The notes below the pieces were generated by a model. It saw only the letters and a program-made list of their open reading frames with translations, made no database searches and was not told where the DNA came from. Position numbers and translations under genes: made by a program. Shown piece after piece: positions 24,938 through 33,803 of a stretch of DNA of 64,000 nt. Source of the DNA: Pseudomonadota bacterium (GTDB taxonomy: Bacteria; Myxococcota_A; Polyangia; Polyangiales; Polyangiaceae); the NCBI GenBank assembly GCA_023423895.1, contig JAFAER010000191.1, forward strand, positions 1-64,000, given 5' to 3'. The first letter of the stretch is position 1. Each line of letters starts with the position of its first letter.

Positions 24938-25987
24938 ATGGCGGTGCTCGTTACAGGAGGCGCGGGTTTCATCGGCTCGCACATGGTCGCGTGCCTCCGG
25001 GATGCGGGACGTGACGTCGTCGTCGTCGATGACCTCTCGTCCGGGCACCGAGAGGTAGTCCCGCCGGATGTGCCGTTCGTGCCCGCGGACGTGGCCGACC
25101 GCGCTGCGATCGCGTCGCTGCTCGAGCGCCATCACGTCGACGCGATCATCCACTTCGCCGCGCGCATCCAGGTGGGCGAGTCCGTCACGGCGCCGCGTCT
25201 CTACTGGACCGGCAACGTCGCAGCGACGACCCAGCTGCTCGAGTGTGCGCTCGATGCAGGAGTCCGGTCGTTCATCCTCTCCTCGACGGCCGCGGTTTAC
25301 GGCACGCCCGAGCACGTCCCCATCGTCGAGACCGATCCGACGCGGCCGATCAATCCGTACGGCGAGACGAAGCTCACGATCGAGCGCATGCTCGCGAGCT
25401 ACGCCCGCGCCTACGGTCTCCGGTTCGCGGCCCTGCGGTACTTCAACGCCGCTGGGGCCGATGCGTCGCGCGGGCTCCGCGAGCAGCACGATCCCGAAAC
25501 TCATCTCATCCCGCTCGTCCTCGACGCAGCGCTCGGACGCCATGAAGCGCTCACCGTTTTCGGCCGCGACTACGACACGCCCGATGGCACGTGCATCCGT
25601 GACTACATCCACGTGATGGACCTCGCCGACGCGCACCTCGCTGCGCTCGAGTACCTCGAGAGAGGCGGCGAAAGCGGTCCCTTCAACCTCGGAACCGGCG
25701 TCGGACGCTCCGTCGACGAGGTGATCCGCGCGTGCGAGTCGGTCACGGGACGGAAGGTCCCGGTGGTCTACGGACCGCGCCGCGAGGGCGACCCGGCCAT
25801 CCTCGTCGCGAGCCCGAAACGCGCGGAGGAGAGCTTCGGCTGGAAAGCGTCACGTTCGTCGATCGATCGCATCGCGGCCGACGCGTGGGAAGCGCGCCGA
25901 AGCGCGCCAGCATCGGCTTCGACCGACCCCGGAGGGGTGATGCGGTCTGCCCGGCCGCAGGACGAGGAGAATGCCCATGTTCGATGA
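24938..25987 (+). CDS. galE: UDP-glucose 4-epimerase
   Basis: GalE interconverts UDP-glucose and UDP-galactose using bound NAD. The 349 residues form a short-chain dehydrogenase fold with the nucleotide motif TGGAGFIGSH, the catalytic triad (SSTAAVYG with Ser/Thr, then YGETKLTIE with Tyr and Lys) and the typical LRYFNAAGAD. The ATG at 24938 gives MAVLVTGGAGF; in-frame upstream residues are not conserved-looking. It supplies UDP-galactose, the substrate of the mutase two genes downstream, and heads the rightward operon. A 25-residue C-terminal extension overlaps the next gene slightly. Confidence 0.96.
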   Translation: MAVLVTGGAGFIGSHMVACLRDAGRDVVVVDDLSSGHREVVPPDVPFVPADVADRAAIASLLERHHVDAIIHFAARIQVGESVTAPRLYWTGNVAATTQLLECALDAGVRSFILSSTAAVYGTPEHVPIVETDPTRPINPYGETKLTIERMLASYARAYGLRFAALRYFNAAGADASRGLREQHDPETHLIPLVLDAALGRHEALTVFGRDYDTPDGTCIRDYIHVMDLADAHLAALEYLERGGESGPFNLGTGVGRSVDEVIRACESVTGRKVPVVYGPRREGDPAILVASPKRAEESFGWKASRSSIDRIAADAWEARRSAPASASTDPGGVMRSARPQDEENAHVR

Positions 25988-27101
25988 GGTTCTGTGTCTG
26001 TCGCATCTTCGTTGGAGGTTCGTGTTCCAGCGCCCGAACCACCTGATGAGCCGATGCGCGCGCGATCGTCGCGTCTTCTACGTGGAGGAGCCTCATTTCG
26101 ACGCGGACGAACCGCGGATGGACGTCGACCCCGTCGACGGCGGACTGCACGTCGCCGTTCCCCATCTTCCGCCAGGGACCGCAGGCGACGCGGTCGACCG
26201 ACTCATGAACGCCTTGCTCCAGGAGCTCACGAGCCGCGCCGCGGTGAAACGTCCGCTCCTGTGGCTCTACACGCCGATGGCGGTTCGGATCGCGCGCGGA
26301 CTTCGTGCGTCGGGGATGGTCTACGACTGCATGGACGAGCTCTCGAACTTCCACGGCGCGCCGGCGGAGCTGAAGCAGCGAGAGGCGGAGCTGTTCGACG
26401 CGGCAGATCTGGTCTTCACCGGAGGCCAGAGCTTGTACGAGGCGAAGCGCACGCGTCACCCGCACGTCTACGCCTTTCCGAGCAGCGTCGACTTCGCCCA
26501 CTTCGAGAGAGCGCGTGGCGCGCAGCAGGACCCGCCGGATCAGGCGAACATCCCGCATCCTCGCATCGGTTTTTTCGGCGTCATCGACGAGCGACTCGAC
26601 CACCAGCTCGTCGATGCCATCGCTGCGCGGAGGCCGGACCTGCACCTCGTTCTGGTCGGTCCGGTCGTGAAGATCGACCCATCGCAGCTTCCGCGGCGCC
26701 CCAACATCCACTGGCTCGCTCAGAAGCACTATCGCGAGCTCCCTTCGTACATCGCCGGATGGGACGTCGCCTTCATGCCGTTCGCGCACAACGACGCGAC
26801 GAAGTTCATCAGTCCGACGAAGACTCTCGAGTACCTGGCTGCCGGACGCCCGGTCGTCTCTACATCGATTCGCGACGTCGTGCAGCCCTACGGGACCGAG
26901 AACCTCGTCCGGATCGCGGACGACCCGCACGACTTCATCGCCGCGATCGACGCCGCGCTCGCCGAGCGCGAGACCCCGGCCGGCATCGCCCACGCCCGCG
27001 CGCGCGACGCAATGCTCGCGCAGACCTCCTGGGACAACACCTGGGCGCGGATGCACGCGCTCGTTCACGACGCGCTCGCTCGCCGGGCGCGCGCTCGCTA
27101 A
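25977..27101 (+). CDS. Glycosyltransferase, GT-B fold
   Basis: The protein of about 374 residues resembles GT4-type glycosyltransferases without a signal or membrane anchor. It shows a C-terminal nucleotide-sugar domain with FVLVGPV-like strands (HLVLVGPVVKID), the loop YIAGWDVAFMPF and the conserved KTLEYLAAGRPVVST motif. I chose ATG 25977, which lies six bases after GAGGAGA; an ATG at 25971 directly abuts that site. Being between galE and glf, it may transfer galactofuranose or galactose from a UDP-sugar, which is inference. It overlaps the galE end by about 11 bases. Confidence 0.85.
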   Translation: MFDEVLCLSHLRWRFVFQRPNHLMSRCARDRRVFYVEEPHFDADEPRMDVDPVDGGLHVAVPHLPPGTAGDAVDRLMNALLQELTSRAAVKRPLLWLYTPMAVRIARGLRASGMVYDCMDELSNFHGAPAELKQREAELFDAADLVFTGGQSLYEAKRTRHPHVYAFPSSVDFAHFERARGAQQDPPDQANIPHPRIGFFGVIDERLDHQLVDAIAARRPDLHLVLVGPVVKIDPSQLPRRPNIHWLAQKHYRELPSYIAGWDVAFMPFAHNDATKFISPTKTLEYLAAGRPVVSTSIRDVVQPYGTENLVRIADDPHDFIAAIDAALAERETPAGIAHARARDAMLAQTSWDNTWARMHALVHDALARRARAR

Positions 27102-27117
27102 CCGAGGGAGACCCGCC

Positions 27118-28233
27118 GTGTTCGACTACCTCATCGTCGGCGCCGGCTTCGCAGGGAGCGTTTGTGCGGAGCGACTCGCTTCGCTCGGCCACAAGATCCT
27201 CATCTGCGACCAGCGCCCCCACATCGGTGGGAACGCGTACGACCACTACGACGATGCCGGCGTACTCGTGCACAAGTACGGGCCGCACATCTTCCACACG
27301 GCGTGCCCTCGCATCTACGAGTACCTCTCGCGTTTCACGGATTGGCGGTCGTACGAGCACCACGTACTCGCGAGCGTCGATGGGAAGCTCCTGCCCTTCC
27401 CGATCAACATCGACACGGTCTCCATGCTCTACGGCCTCGACCTCGACGAGTCGAGCATCGGCGACTTCTACGCCGACCGCGCCGAGAAGATCGCGCACGT
27501 GCGCACGAGCGAGGATGCCGTCGTCTCCAAGGTCGGCCGCGACCTCTACGAGAAGTTCTTCCGGAACTACACCCGAAAGCAGTGGGGCCTCGACCCGTCC
27601 GAGCTCGATGCCTCCGTCGCGGCGCGTGTGCCCGCGCGGTCCAACCGCGACAGCCGCTACTTCACGGATCAGTTCCAGGTGATGCCGCTCCACGGATACA
27701 CGCGCCTGTTCGAGAAGATGCTCGCGCATCGGAACATCCGTGTCGTGCTGAATACGGACTACCGCGAGATCGTGAACGAGGTCCGCTGGCACGAGATGAT
27801 CTACTCGGGCCCCGTCGACGCGTTCTTCGACCATCGCTTCGGCAAGCTTCCGTACCGCTCGCTGCACTTCCAGTTCGAGACCCACGACCGGGAAATCTTC
27901 CAGCCGGGCGCGGTCGTGAACTACCCGAACGAGCACGCGTACACGCGGATCACGGAGTTCAAGTACCTCACGGGCCAGCGTCATCCGAAGACGAGCATCG
28001 TCTACGAATATCCGACCGATCAGGGCGATCCCTACTACCCCGTGCCGCGCCCGCAGAACGCGCAAGTCTACGCGCAGTACAAGGCGCTCGCCGATGCAAC
28101 GCCGAACGTCCACTTCGTCGGCCGACTTGCAACCTACAAATATTACAACATGGACCAGGTGGTTGCTCAGGCGCTGGCGCTCGTGGACCGCATCACGCAA
28201 GCGAGCGTCCCTCCGAGCAAGCGAGCTGCGTGA
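27118..28233 (+). CDS. glf: UDP-galactopyranose mutase
   Basis: This flavoenzyme ring-contracts UDP-galactopyranose to UDP-galactofuranose, the donor for galactofuranose-containing glycans. The 371 residues match the bacterial family. Features are the FAD dinucleotide motif VGAGFAGSVCAERLA, RPHIGGNAYD, the YGPHIFHT segment with the active-site His, and conserved tyrosines and arginines near the C-terminus (FVGRLATYKYYNMDQVVA). The start is GTG 27118 with a GGGAGAC site. The gene is 16 bases after the glycosyltransferase and six before the GH2 gene. Because glf commits carbon to furanose sugar, the operon is not only catabolic. Confidence 0.97.
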   Translation: MFDYLIVGAGFAGSVCAERLASLGHKILICDQRPHIGGNAYDHYDDAGVLVHKYGPHIFHTACPRIYEYLSRFTDWRSYEHHVLASVDGKLLPFPINIDTVSMLYGLDLDESSIGDFYADRAEKIAHVRTSEDAVVSKVGRDLYEKFFRNYTRKQWGLDPSELDASVAARVPARSNRDSRYFTDQFQVMPLHGYTRLFEKMLAHRNIRVVLNTDYREIVNEVRWHEMIYSGPVDAFFDHRFGKLPYRSLHFQFETHDREIFQPGAVVNYPNEHAYTRITEFKYLTGQRHPKTSIVYEYPTDQGDPYYPVPRPQNAQVYAQYKALADATPNVHFVGRLATYKYYNMDQVVAQALALVDRITQASVPPSKRAA

Positions 28234-28239
28234 AGCGCC

Positions 28240-30150
28240 ATGTCCCGCCGTCATCTCTCCAAGCTCGGGGTCACCGTCCCTGCCCGCGCGCCGCGACCGG
28301 CGAGCCACGATCACGCCTATCCGCGTCCTCAGCTGAGGCGCGACGGCTGGACGTCGCTCAACGGCCAGTGGGACTTTGCGATCGACACCGATGCGGTCCA
28401 TCGCTCGCCCGAGCAGGTACGTTTCGATGCCAAGATCGCGGTCCCGTTCTCGCCCGAGACGGCGCGAAGCGGGATCGGCGACAACGGCCTCTACAAGGCG
28501 TGCTGGTACCGCCGCTCGTTCGACGTCGCGGATCTCGCTCCGGACGAACACCTCATCCTGCACTTCGGTGCCGTCGACTACGACGCGACAGTCTGGGTCG
28601 ACGGCGCGATCGCCGCGCGGCACGAGGGCGGCTACACCCCGTTCTCCGCGGACGTCACCCGCCTCCTCCGTCCGGGCGCAACGCACGAGATCGTCCTTCG
28701 CGCCGAGGACGATCCGCATGACCTGGCGAAGCCGCGCGGCAAGCAGGACTGGCAGCTCGATCCACATTCAATCTGGTATCCGCGCACGACCGGCATCTGG
28801 CAGACGGTGTGGTTCGAGCGCGTCCGCGCGGCGCACATCCGCTCGCTCCGCTGGACTCCCTTCCTCGCAACCTGGGAGATCGCGCTCGACGCCGACGTGA
28901 AATGCTCGCCCGACGAACGCCTCTGGCTGCTCGTCCGACTGCATGTCGATGATCTCCTGCTCGCAGAGGATCGCTATGCGGTCGTTCACGAAGAGGTGCA
29001 CCGACGCATCGCGCTCAGCGACCCGGGAATCGACGACTTCCGCAACGAGCTGCTCTGGAGCCCGTCCAAGCCCACGCTCATCGACGTCGAGCTCGAGCTC
29101 GTCGATGCGCAAGGAAACGTCCGCGACGCGGTGACGAGCTACACGGCGCTCCGGTCGTTCTCGTGCGATGGCGGACGGTTCATCCTCAACGGCCGCCCTT
29201 ACCCGCTGCGGCTGGTGCTCGATCAGGGCTACTGGCCCGAAACGGGCATGACCGCTCCCGACGACGCGGCCCTGCGCCGCGACGTAGAGCTCATCAAGGC
29301 CATGGGCTTCAATGGTGCGCGCAAGCATCAGAAGGTCGAGGACCCCCGCTACCTGTACTGGGCGGATCGCCTCGGGTTGCTCGTGTGGGGAGAGATGCCG
29401 AGCGCGTATCGCTTCACGCATCGCTCGATCGAGCGGCTCACGCGCGAGTGGCTCGAGGCCGTACGTCGCGACATCAGCCACCCCTGCATCGTCGCCTGGG
29501 TGCCGTTCAACGAGTCGTGGGGCGTCCCGAACCTCCCGGACAACAAGCCAGAGCGGCACTACGTCGAGGCGCTCTACCACCTGACGAAGACGATCGACCC
29601 GCACCGCCCGGTGGTCGGCAACGACGGCTGGGAGAGCCTCGCGACCGACATCCTCGGGATCCACGACTACGAGGCCGTCCCGGAGCGGCTCTCGTTGCGC
29701 TACGCGACGCCCGAGCTCCTGCCGAGGGTCCTGAAACACGAGCGACCTGGCGGGCGCGCGCTCGTCATCGAGGGCCGCACGCTCGCCGAGCTTCCGGTGG
29801 TGTTGTCGGAGTTCGGGGGCATCGCGGTCGCTGCACACGCGACGTCGTCAGGCAATGCCGCCGGCACCGCGACATGGGGCTATTCCTCGACGGGCGACAC
29901 CGGCGAGCTCGCGTTCCGCTACCGCCGCCTCCTCGAGTGCGTCCGCGGACTCGAGCTGCTCGCGGGGTTCTGTTACACGCAGCTCACCGATACGTACCAG
30001 GAGGCGAACGGACTGCTCTACGCGGACCGCACGCCCAAGTTCCCGCTTGCGGAGATCGCAGCGGCGACGACGGGCACGCCGCAAGCGCACGAGGCGCCGC
30101 CGGTCGCGTTCACCGGAGTCGCGCTGACCGAGCGCGGAGGCGCGCCGTGA
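28240..30150 (+). CDS. Glycoside hydrolase family 2 enzyme (beta-galactosidase/glucuronidase type)
   Basis: The 636-residue intracellular enzyme (no signal peptide) has the GH2 order: a sugar-binding jelly-roll (about 30-190), an immunoglobulin-like domain (about 195-310) and a TIM barrel. The acid/base Glu is in WVPFNESWG and the nucleophile Glu in VLSEFGG. GH2 members split beta-galactosides, beta-mannosides or beta-glucuronides. The compact length is closer to the glucuronidase or short galactosidase type than to E. coli LacZ. It is co-transcribed with galK 28 bases downstream, which fits galactose release inside the cell. Confidence 0.9.
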   Translation: MSRRHLSKLGVTVPARAPRPASHDHAYPRPQLRRDGWTSLNGQWDFAIDTDAVHRSPEQVRFDAKIAVPFSPETARSGIGDNGLYKACWYRRSFDVADLAPDEHLILHFGAVDYDATVWVDGAIAARHEGGYTPFSADVTRLLRPGATHEIVLRAEDDPHDLAKPRGKQDWQLDPHSIWYPRTTGIWQTVWFERVRAAHIRSLRWTPFLATWEIALDADVKCSPDERLWLLVRLHVDDLLLAEDRYAVVHEEVHRRIALSDPGIDDFRNELLWSPSKPTLIDVELELVDAQGNVRDAVTSYTALRSFSCDGGRFILNGRPYPLRLVLDQGYWPETGMTAPDDAALRRDVELIKAMGFNGARKHQKVEDPRYLYWADRLGLLVWGEMPSAYRFTHRSIERLTREWLEAVRRDISHPCIVAWVPFNESWGVPNLPDNKPERHYVEALYHLTKTIDPHRPVVGNDGWESLATDILGIHDYEAVPERLSLRYATPELLPRVLKHERPGGRALVIEGRTLAELPVVLSEFGGIAVAAHATSSGNAAGTATWGYSSTGDTGELAFRYRRLLECVRGLELLAGFCYTQLTDTYQEANGLLYADRTPKFPLAEIAAATTGTPQAHEAPPVAFTGVALTERGGAP

Positions 30151-30178
30151 GCGTGACGCGTCGCCAGCGAGGTGACAG

Positions 30179-31282
30179 GTGATCGGGCTCGACGTGACGT
30201 TCACGCGTACGTTCGGCGCGCCCCCGACGGTGACCGCGCGTGCGCCCGGCCGGGTGAACCTGATCGGCGAGCACACGGACTACACCGGAGGCTTCGTGCT
30301 GCCGGTCGCGATCCCGCAGACCACGCGTGTCGCGCTCGCTCCGCGCGACGACCGGCGCGTACGCATGTCGAGCGAGTCGTTCCCGCTCGTCGAGGCCGAG
30401 ACGTTCGAGCTCGGTCGCGAGACGAAGCGCGGCTCGTGGATCGACTACGTGATGGGCACCACGGCGGCGCTCGCCGCAGCGGGCCACGCGATCCGCGGCT
30501 TCGATGCCGTGCTTGCGTCGAACGTCCCCATCGGAGCAGGCCTCTCGTCGAGCGCCGCGCTCGAGGTCGCCTTGCTCCGCGCACTTCGAGAGGCCTTCCA
30601 CCTCGACCTCGACGACGTCGCGCTCGCGAAGATCGGCCGCGCGGCGGAGACCGACTTCGTCGGCGCGCCGATCGGGATCATGGATCAGATGGCAGCGAGC
30701 CTCGCGGACGTCGCGACGGCGCTGTTCATCGACACGCGCACGCTCGAGTGGCAAAGGCATCCACTGCCCCCTGGCGGCGAGATCGTCGTCGTCGACTCGG
30801 GCATCTCGCACGATCACGCGACCGGCGACTACGCCACCCGCAGAGCGGAGTGCGAACGCGCGCTCGCGATGCTCGGTGTGGAGAGCTTCCGTGACGTGAC
30901 CGACCCGGCGCGCATGGACGAGCTGCCGGAGCCGCTACGCCGACGCGCACGGCACGTGTTCACGGAGAACGGCCGTGTGCTCGAGGCGGTCGCGTGTCTC
31001 CGGAGCGAAAACCTCGAGCGGCTCGGTACGCTGCTCGACGCATCCCACGCCTCGCTCCGTGACGACTTCGAGGTCAGCGTCCCGGAGGTCGATCGGCTCG
31101 TGGACATCGCAGCGGCCGATCCGGACGTGTTCGGCGCGCGCATGACCGGCGGCGGATTCGGCGGGGCGATCGTCGCTTTCGCGCGTCGCGGGACCGGCAG
31201 GTCAGCTGCCGAGCGGATCGTCGCGGCGTACGGACCGTACGGCCGCGCGCTCGTCCCCGAGCCGACCGAGGAGGTCGCTTGA
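30179..31282 (+). CDS. galK: Galactokinase
   Basis: GalK phosphorylates galactose at C1 using ATP. The 367 residues show the GHMP-kinase hallmarks: the galactokinase signature GRVNLIGEHTDYTGGFVLP (from about residue 23), the ATP loop PIGAGLSSSAALEVA and the C-terminal motif RMTGGGFGGAIVAF. GTG 30179 lies six bases after GAGG, favouring it as the start. It overlaps the start of the downstream fusion gene. With galE in the operon and no galT visible in the window, the fate of galactose-1-phosphate is not explained locally. Confidence 0.96.
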   Translation: MIGLDVTFTRTFGAPPTVTARAPGRVNLIGEHTDYTGGFVLPVAIPQTTRVALAPRDDRRVRMSSESFPLVEAETFELGRETKRGSWIDYVMGTTAALAAAGHAIRGFDAVLASNVPIGAGLSSSAALEVALLRALREAFHLDLDDVALAKIGRAAETDFVGAPIGIMDQMAASLADVATALFIDTRTLEWQRHPLPPGGEIVVVDSGISHDHATGDYATRRAECERALAMLGVESFRDVTDPARMDELPEPLRRRARHVFTENGRVLEAVACLRSENLERLGTLLDASHASLRDDFEVSVPEVDRLVDIAAADPDVFGARMTGGGFGGAIVAFARRGTGRSAAERIVAAYGPYGRALVPEPTEEVA

Positions 31283-33492
31283 CCCGGCTCGAGCTCTGGG
31301 CGGGCGTCGAGCCGAGCTGCGTGCGCGTTCGCGACACGTATGTCGACCAGCTCGCCTCGACGGGGCACATGACGCGTGCGGACGACGTCGATCGGATCGC
31401 GGCCCTCGGAGCAACGAGCGTCCGCTTCCCCGTGCTTTGGGAGCGCACGGCGCCCGACGACGCCTCGCCACCGGACTGGAGCTTCGCCGACGCAGGGCTC
31501 GCAGCGCTTCGTGCGCGGGGGCTTCGTCCGGTCATCGGCCTCGTGCATCACGGCAGCGGACCGCGACACACGAACCTGCTCCAGGACTCGTTCGTGAGCG
31601 GGCTCGCGACGTTCGCTCGAAGAGTCGCCGAGCGCTACCCCTGGGTCGATCACTACACGCCAGTCAACGAGCCGCTGACGACCGCACGCTTCAGCGCGCT
31701 GTACGGACACTGGTACCCGCACGCATCCGACGCTCGGTCGTTCCTGCGCGCGCTCCTCGTCGAGGGCCGTGCGATCCGCGCCGCCATGCGTGCCATCCGT
31801 GAGGTCGTGCCGAGAGCGCGGCTGGTCCAGACCGAGGACCTCTGCACGGTGTACTCGACGCGGCAGCTCGAGTACCAGGCCGACTTCGAGAACGAACGCC
31901 GGTTCCTGAGCCTGGACCTACTCTGCGGGCGGCTCGGACCCGAGCACCGACTTCGGGCCTGGGTGACCGACCACGGTGTCGGTCCGCGTGACCTCGACGA
32001 CTTCACGGACGATCCGTGTGCACCCGACGTCATCGGTCTGAACTACTACGTCACGAGCGATCGCTTCCTCGATCATCGCATCACGAAGTATCCGGCTCAC
32101 GCCCACGGTGGGAACTCCATCGAGCCGTACGCCGACGTGGAGGCGGTCCGCGTACGAGACGTGAACATCACGGGTCACCGGGCGCTGCTCGATCTGCTCT
32201 GGGCGCGCTACCGAACGCCGCTCGCGATCACGGAGGCGCATCTCGGCTGCGCGCCGGAGGAGCAGATCCGATGGCTCTGCGAGGCGTGGATCGCGGCCGA
32301 ACGCGCACGGAAAGCTGGCGCCGACGTCCGCGCGGTCACGGTGTGGTCGGTCTTCGGCGCATGCGACTGGGACTCACTCCTCACGAAGGCACGGGGACAC
32401 TACGAATCCGGCGCCTACGACGTTCGCGGAGGCGCGGTGCGCGCGACTGCGGTCGCCCGCGTGGCGCACGACCTCGCGACGAAGGGAACGACCGATCACC
32501 CACTCGCTGCGACGCCGGGATGGTGGCGGCGTCCGGAGCGGCTCCTCTACGGCTCGGCTGAGCCGACGTCCACTCGCCCAGGATCGAGACCGAGCTCTCC
32601 GCCGCCGGTGCTCGTCATGGGGGCGGCAGGCACGCTCGGGCGTGCGGTCGCCAGGCTATGTGAGCAGCGGAACCTCCCGTTCGTCGCCCTCTCGCGCCAC
32701 GACGTCGACGTCCGCGACGCGAGCGCCGTCGTGGCGGCGCTCGAACGCCATCGTCCGTGGGCTGTCGTCAACGCGTCCGGCTACGTCCGCGTGGACGCCG
32801 CCGAGGGCGCTCGATCGACTTGCTTCGACGCGAACGTCAACGGCGCCGTCGTCGTGGCCGAGGCCTGCGCGGCACGAGGCATCCGTCATGCGATGTTCTC
32901 CTCGGACCTCGTCTTCGACGGCGCCCAAAAGCGCCCCTACGTCGAGACCGACGCGCCGGCTCCGCTCAACACGTACGGCGCCTCGAAGGCCGCAGCGGAA
33001 CGTGCCGTACACGAGGTGCACCCGGACGCGATCATCGTCCGGACCAGCGCCTTCTTCGGTCCATGGGACGAGGCGAACTTCGTCCATTGCGCGCTGACGA
33101 CGCTGCGCGCCGGGCGGCAGTTCGTCGCCGCGGCCGACCAAGTCGTCTCGCCGACGTACGTCCCCGATCTCGCGGATGCAGTGGTCACGCTCCTCGTCGA
33201 CGGCGCGTCGGGCATCTGGCATCTCGCATCGCGTGGCGCGATCACGTGGGCCGACCTTGCCCGAACGGCGGCGACGAGGGCGGCCGTTCCGACGGACCGG
33301 CTCGTCGCGTGTCCTGCTCACGAGCTGGGGCTGCCTGCTCGCCGCCCGGTCTACAGCGCCCTCGAGAGCAAACGCGGATCGCTGCTCCGCCCGCTCGACG
33401 AGGTGCTCGCGATGTTCGTCGCCGAGTGGACGGCACGGCACGCTCAGCCAGCGCCGACACCGGACGAGCTCGAGCGCGCCGCGAAGCGCTGA
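31279..33492 (+). CDS. Fusion of a GH1-like hydrolase domain and an RmlD-like sugar-nucleotide reductase
   Basis: One 737-residue frame joins two unrelated domains. Residues about 1-420 form a GH1-like barrel with acid/base Glu in YTPVNEPLT and candidate nucleophile Glu in LAITEAHLG. After a Pro/Ser linker, residues about 445-730 form an RmlD/short-chain reductase domain. It has the Rossmann motif MGAAGTLGRAVARL, the substrate-side YVRVDAAEG and the catalytic Tyr/Lys pair in TYGASKAAAE. dTDP-4-dehydrorhamnose reductases have this fold. It starts at TTG 31279, four bases after GAGGAGGT, and overlaps galK by four bases. Related two-domain proteins are known as a family, but their function is not settled. 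Confidence 0.88.
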   Translation: MTRLELWAGVEPSCVRVRDTYVDQLASTGHMTRADDVDRIAALGATSVRFPVLWERTAPDDASPPDWSFADAGLAALRARGLRPVIGLVHHGSGPRHTNLLQDSFVSGLATFARRVAERYPWVDHYTPVNEPLTTARFSALYGHWYPHASDARSFLRALLVEGRAIRAAMRAIREVVPRARLVQTEDLCTVYSTRQLEYQADFENERRFLSLDLLCGRLGPEHRLRAWVTDHGVGPRDLDDFTDDPCAPDVIGLNYYVTSDRFLDHRITKYPAHAHGGNSIEPYADVEAVRVRDVNITGHRALLDLLWARYRTPLAITEAHLGCAPEEQIRWLCEAWIAAERARKAGADVRAVTVWSVFGACDWDSLLTKARGHYESGAYDVRGGAVRATAVARVAHDLATKGTTDHPLAATPGWWRRPERLLYGSAEPTSTRPGSRPSSPPPVLVMGAAGTLGRAVARLCEQRNLPFVALSRHDVDVRDASAVVAALERHRPWAVVNASGYVRVDAAEGARSTCFDANVNGAVVVAEACAARGIRHAMFSSDLVFDGAQKRPYVETDAPAPLNTYGASKAAAERAVHEVHPDAIIVRTSAFFGPWDEANFVHCALTTLRAGRQFVAAADQVVSPTYVPDLADAVVTLLVDGASGIWHLASRGAITWADLARTAATRAAVPTDRLVACPAHELGLPARRPVYSALESKRGSLLRPLDEVLAMFVAEWTARHAQPAPTPDELERAAKR

Positions 33493-33529
33493 AGGCGTAC
33501 GCCGAGCGCGCGACACCTGGGATCGAGGC

Positions 33530-33571
33530 GCGTCAGCGGTGGACCGCGGCGCGTCAGCGGTGGACCGCGGC
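33530..33571. repeat. Two tandem copies of a 21-base unit
   Basis: GCGTCAGCGGTGGACCGCGGC occurs at 33530-33550 and again, identically, at 33551-33571. It lies in the gap between the fusion gene and a short acidic reading frame. The unit contains an imperfect GC palindrome and may mark a transcript end, but no T-run follows. Confidence 0.6.
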
Positions 33572-33657
33572 GCGTTCCGTCACACGACCGTGATGGACCA
33601 ACGCGCGAAGACGCGTGCTTTGCGCGGGCACGACGTGTGCTGGAGCCGAGCGACATC

Positions 33658-33795
33658 ATGCACGGAACGCACGCCATCGCCTTCGGTCCCGATGACGAAG
33701 TGGTCACGCTCGACGACGAGGACATCCTCGACGACGACGACGATTGCCCGGTCAGCATCCTCGATCCCGAGAAGGCCCACGACGACGCCTGCTGA
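33658..33795 (+). CDS. Very short acidic peptide, candidate gene
   Basis: A 45-codon frame begins at ATG 33658, with GGAG about 12 bases upstream, and ends at TGA 33793. The product, beginning MHGTHAIAFGPDDEVV, contains DDEDILDDDDDCPV, two Cys and a C-terminal DDAC. Strong acidity and the coherent frame make it more than random GC-rich noise, and it is too short for standard gene calling. It could be a small regulatory or binding peptide; no modification enzymes that would make it a RiPP precursor lie next to it. Confidence 0.35.
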   Translation: MHGTHAIAFGPDDEVVTLDDEDILDDDDDCPVSILDPEKAHDDAC

Positions 33796-33803
33796 TCGCA
33801 GTG

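Noticed and set aside
24486..25058. Frame in the importer-galE gap extending into galE
   Set aside because: Composition is Arg/Pro-rich and lacks domain features; the galE start at 24938 explains the coding part.
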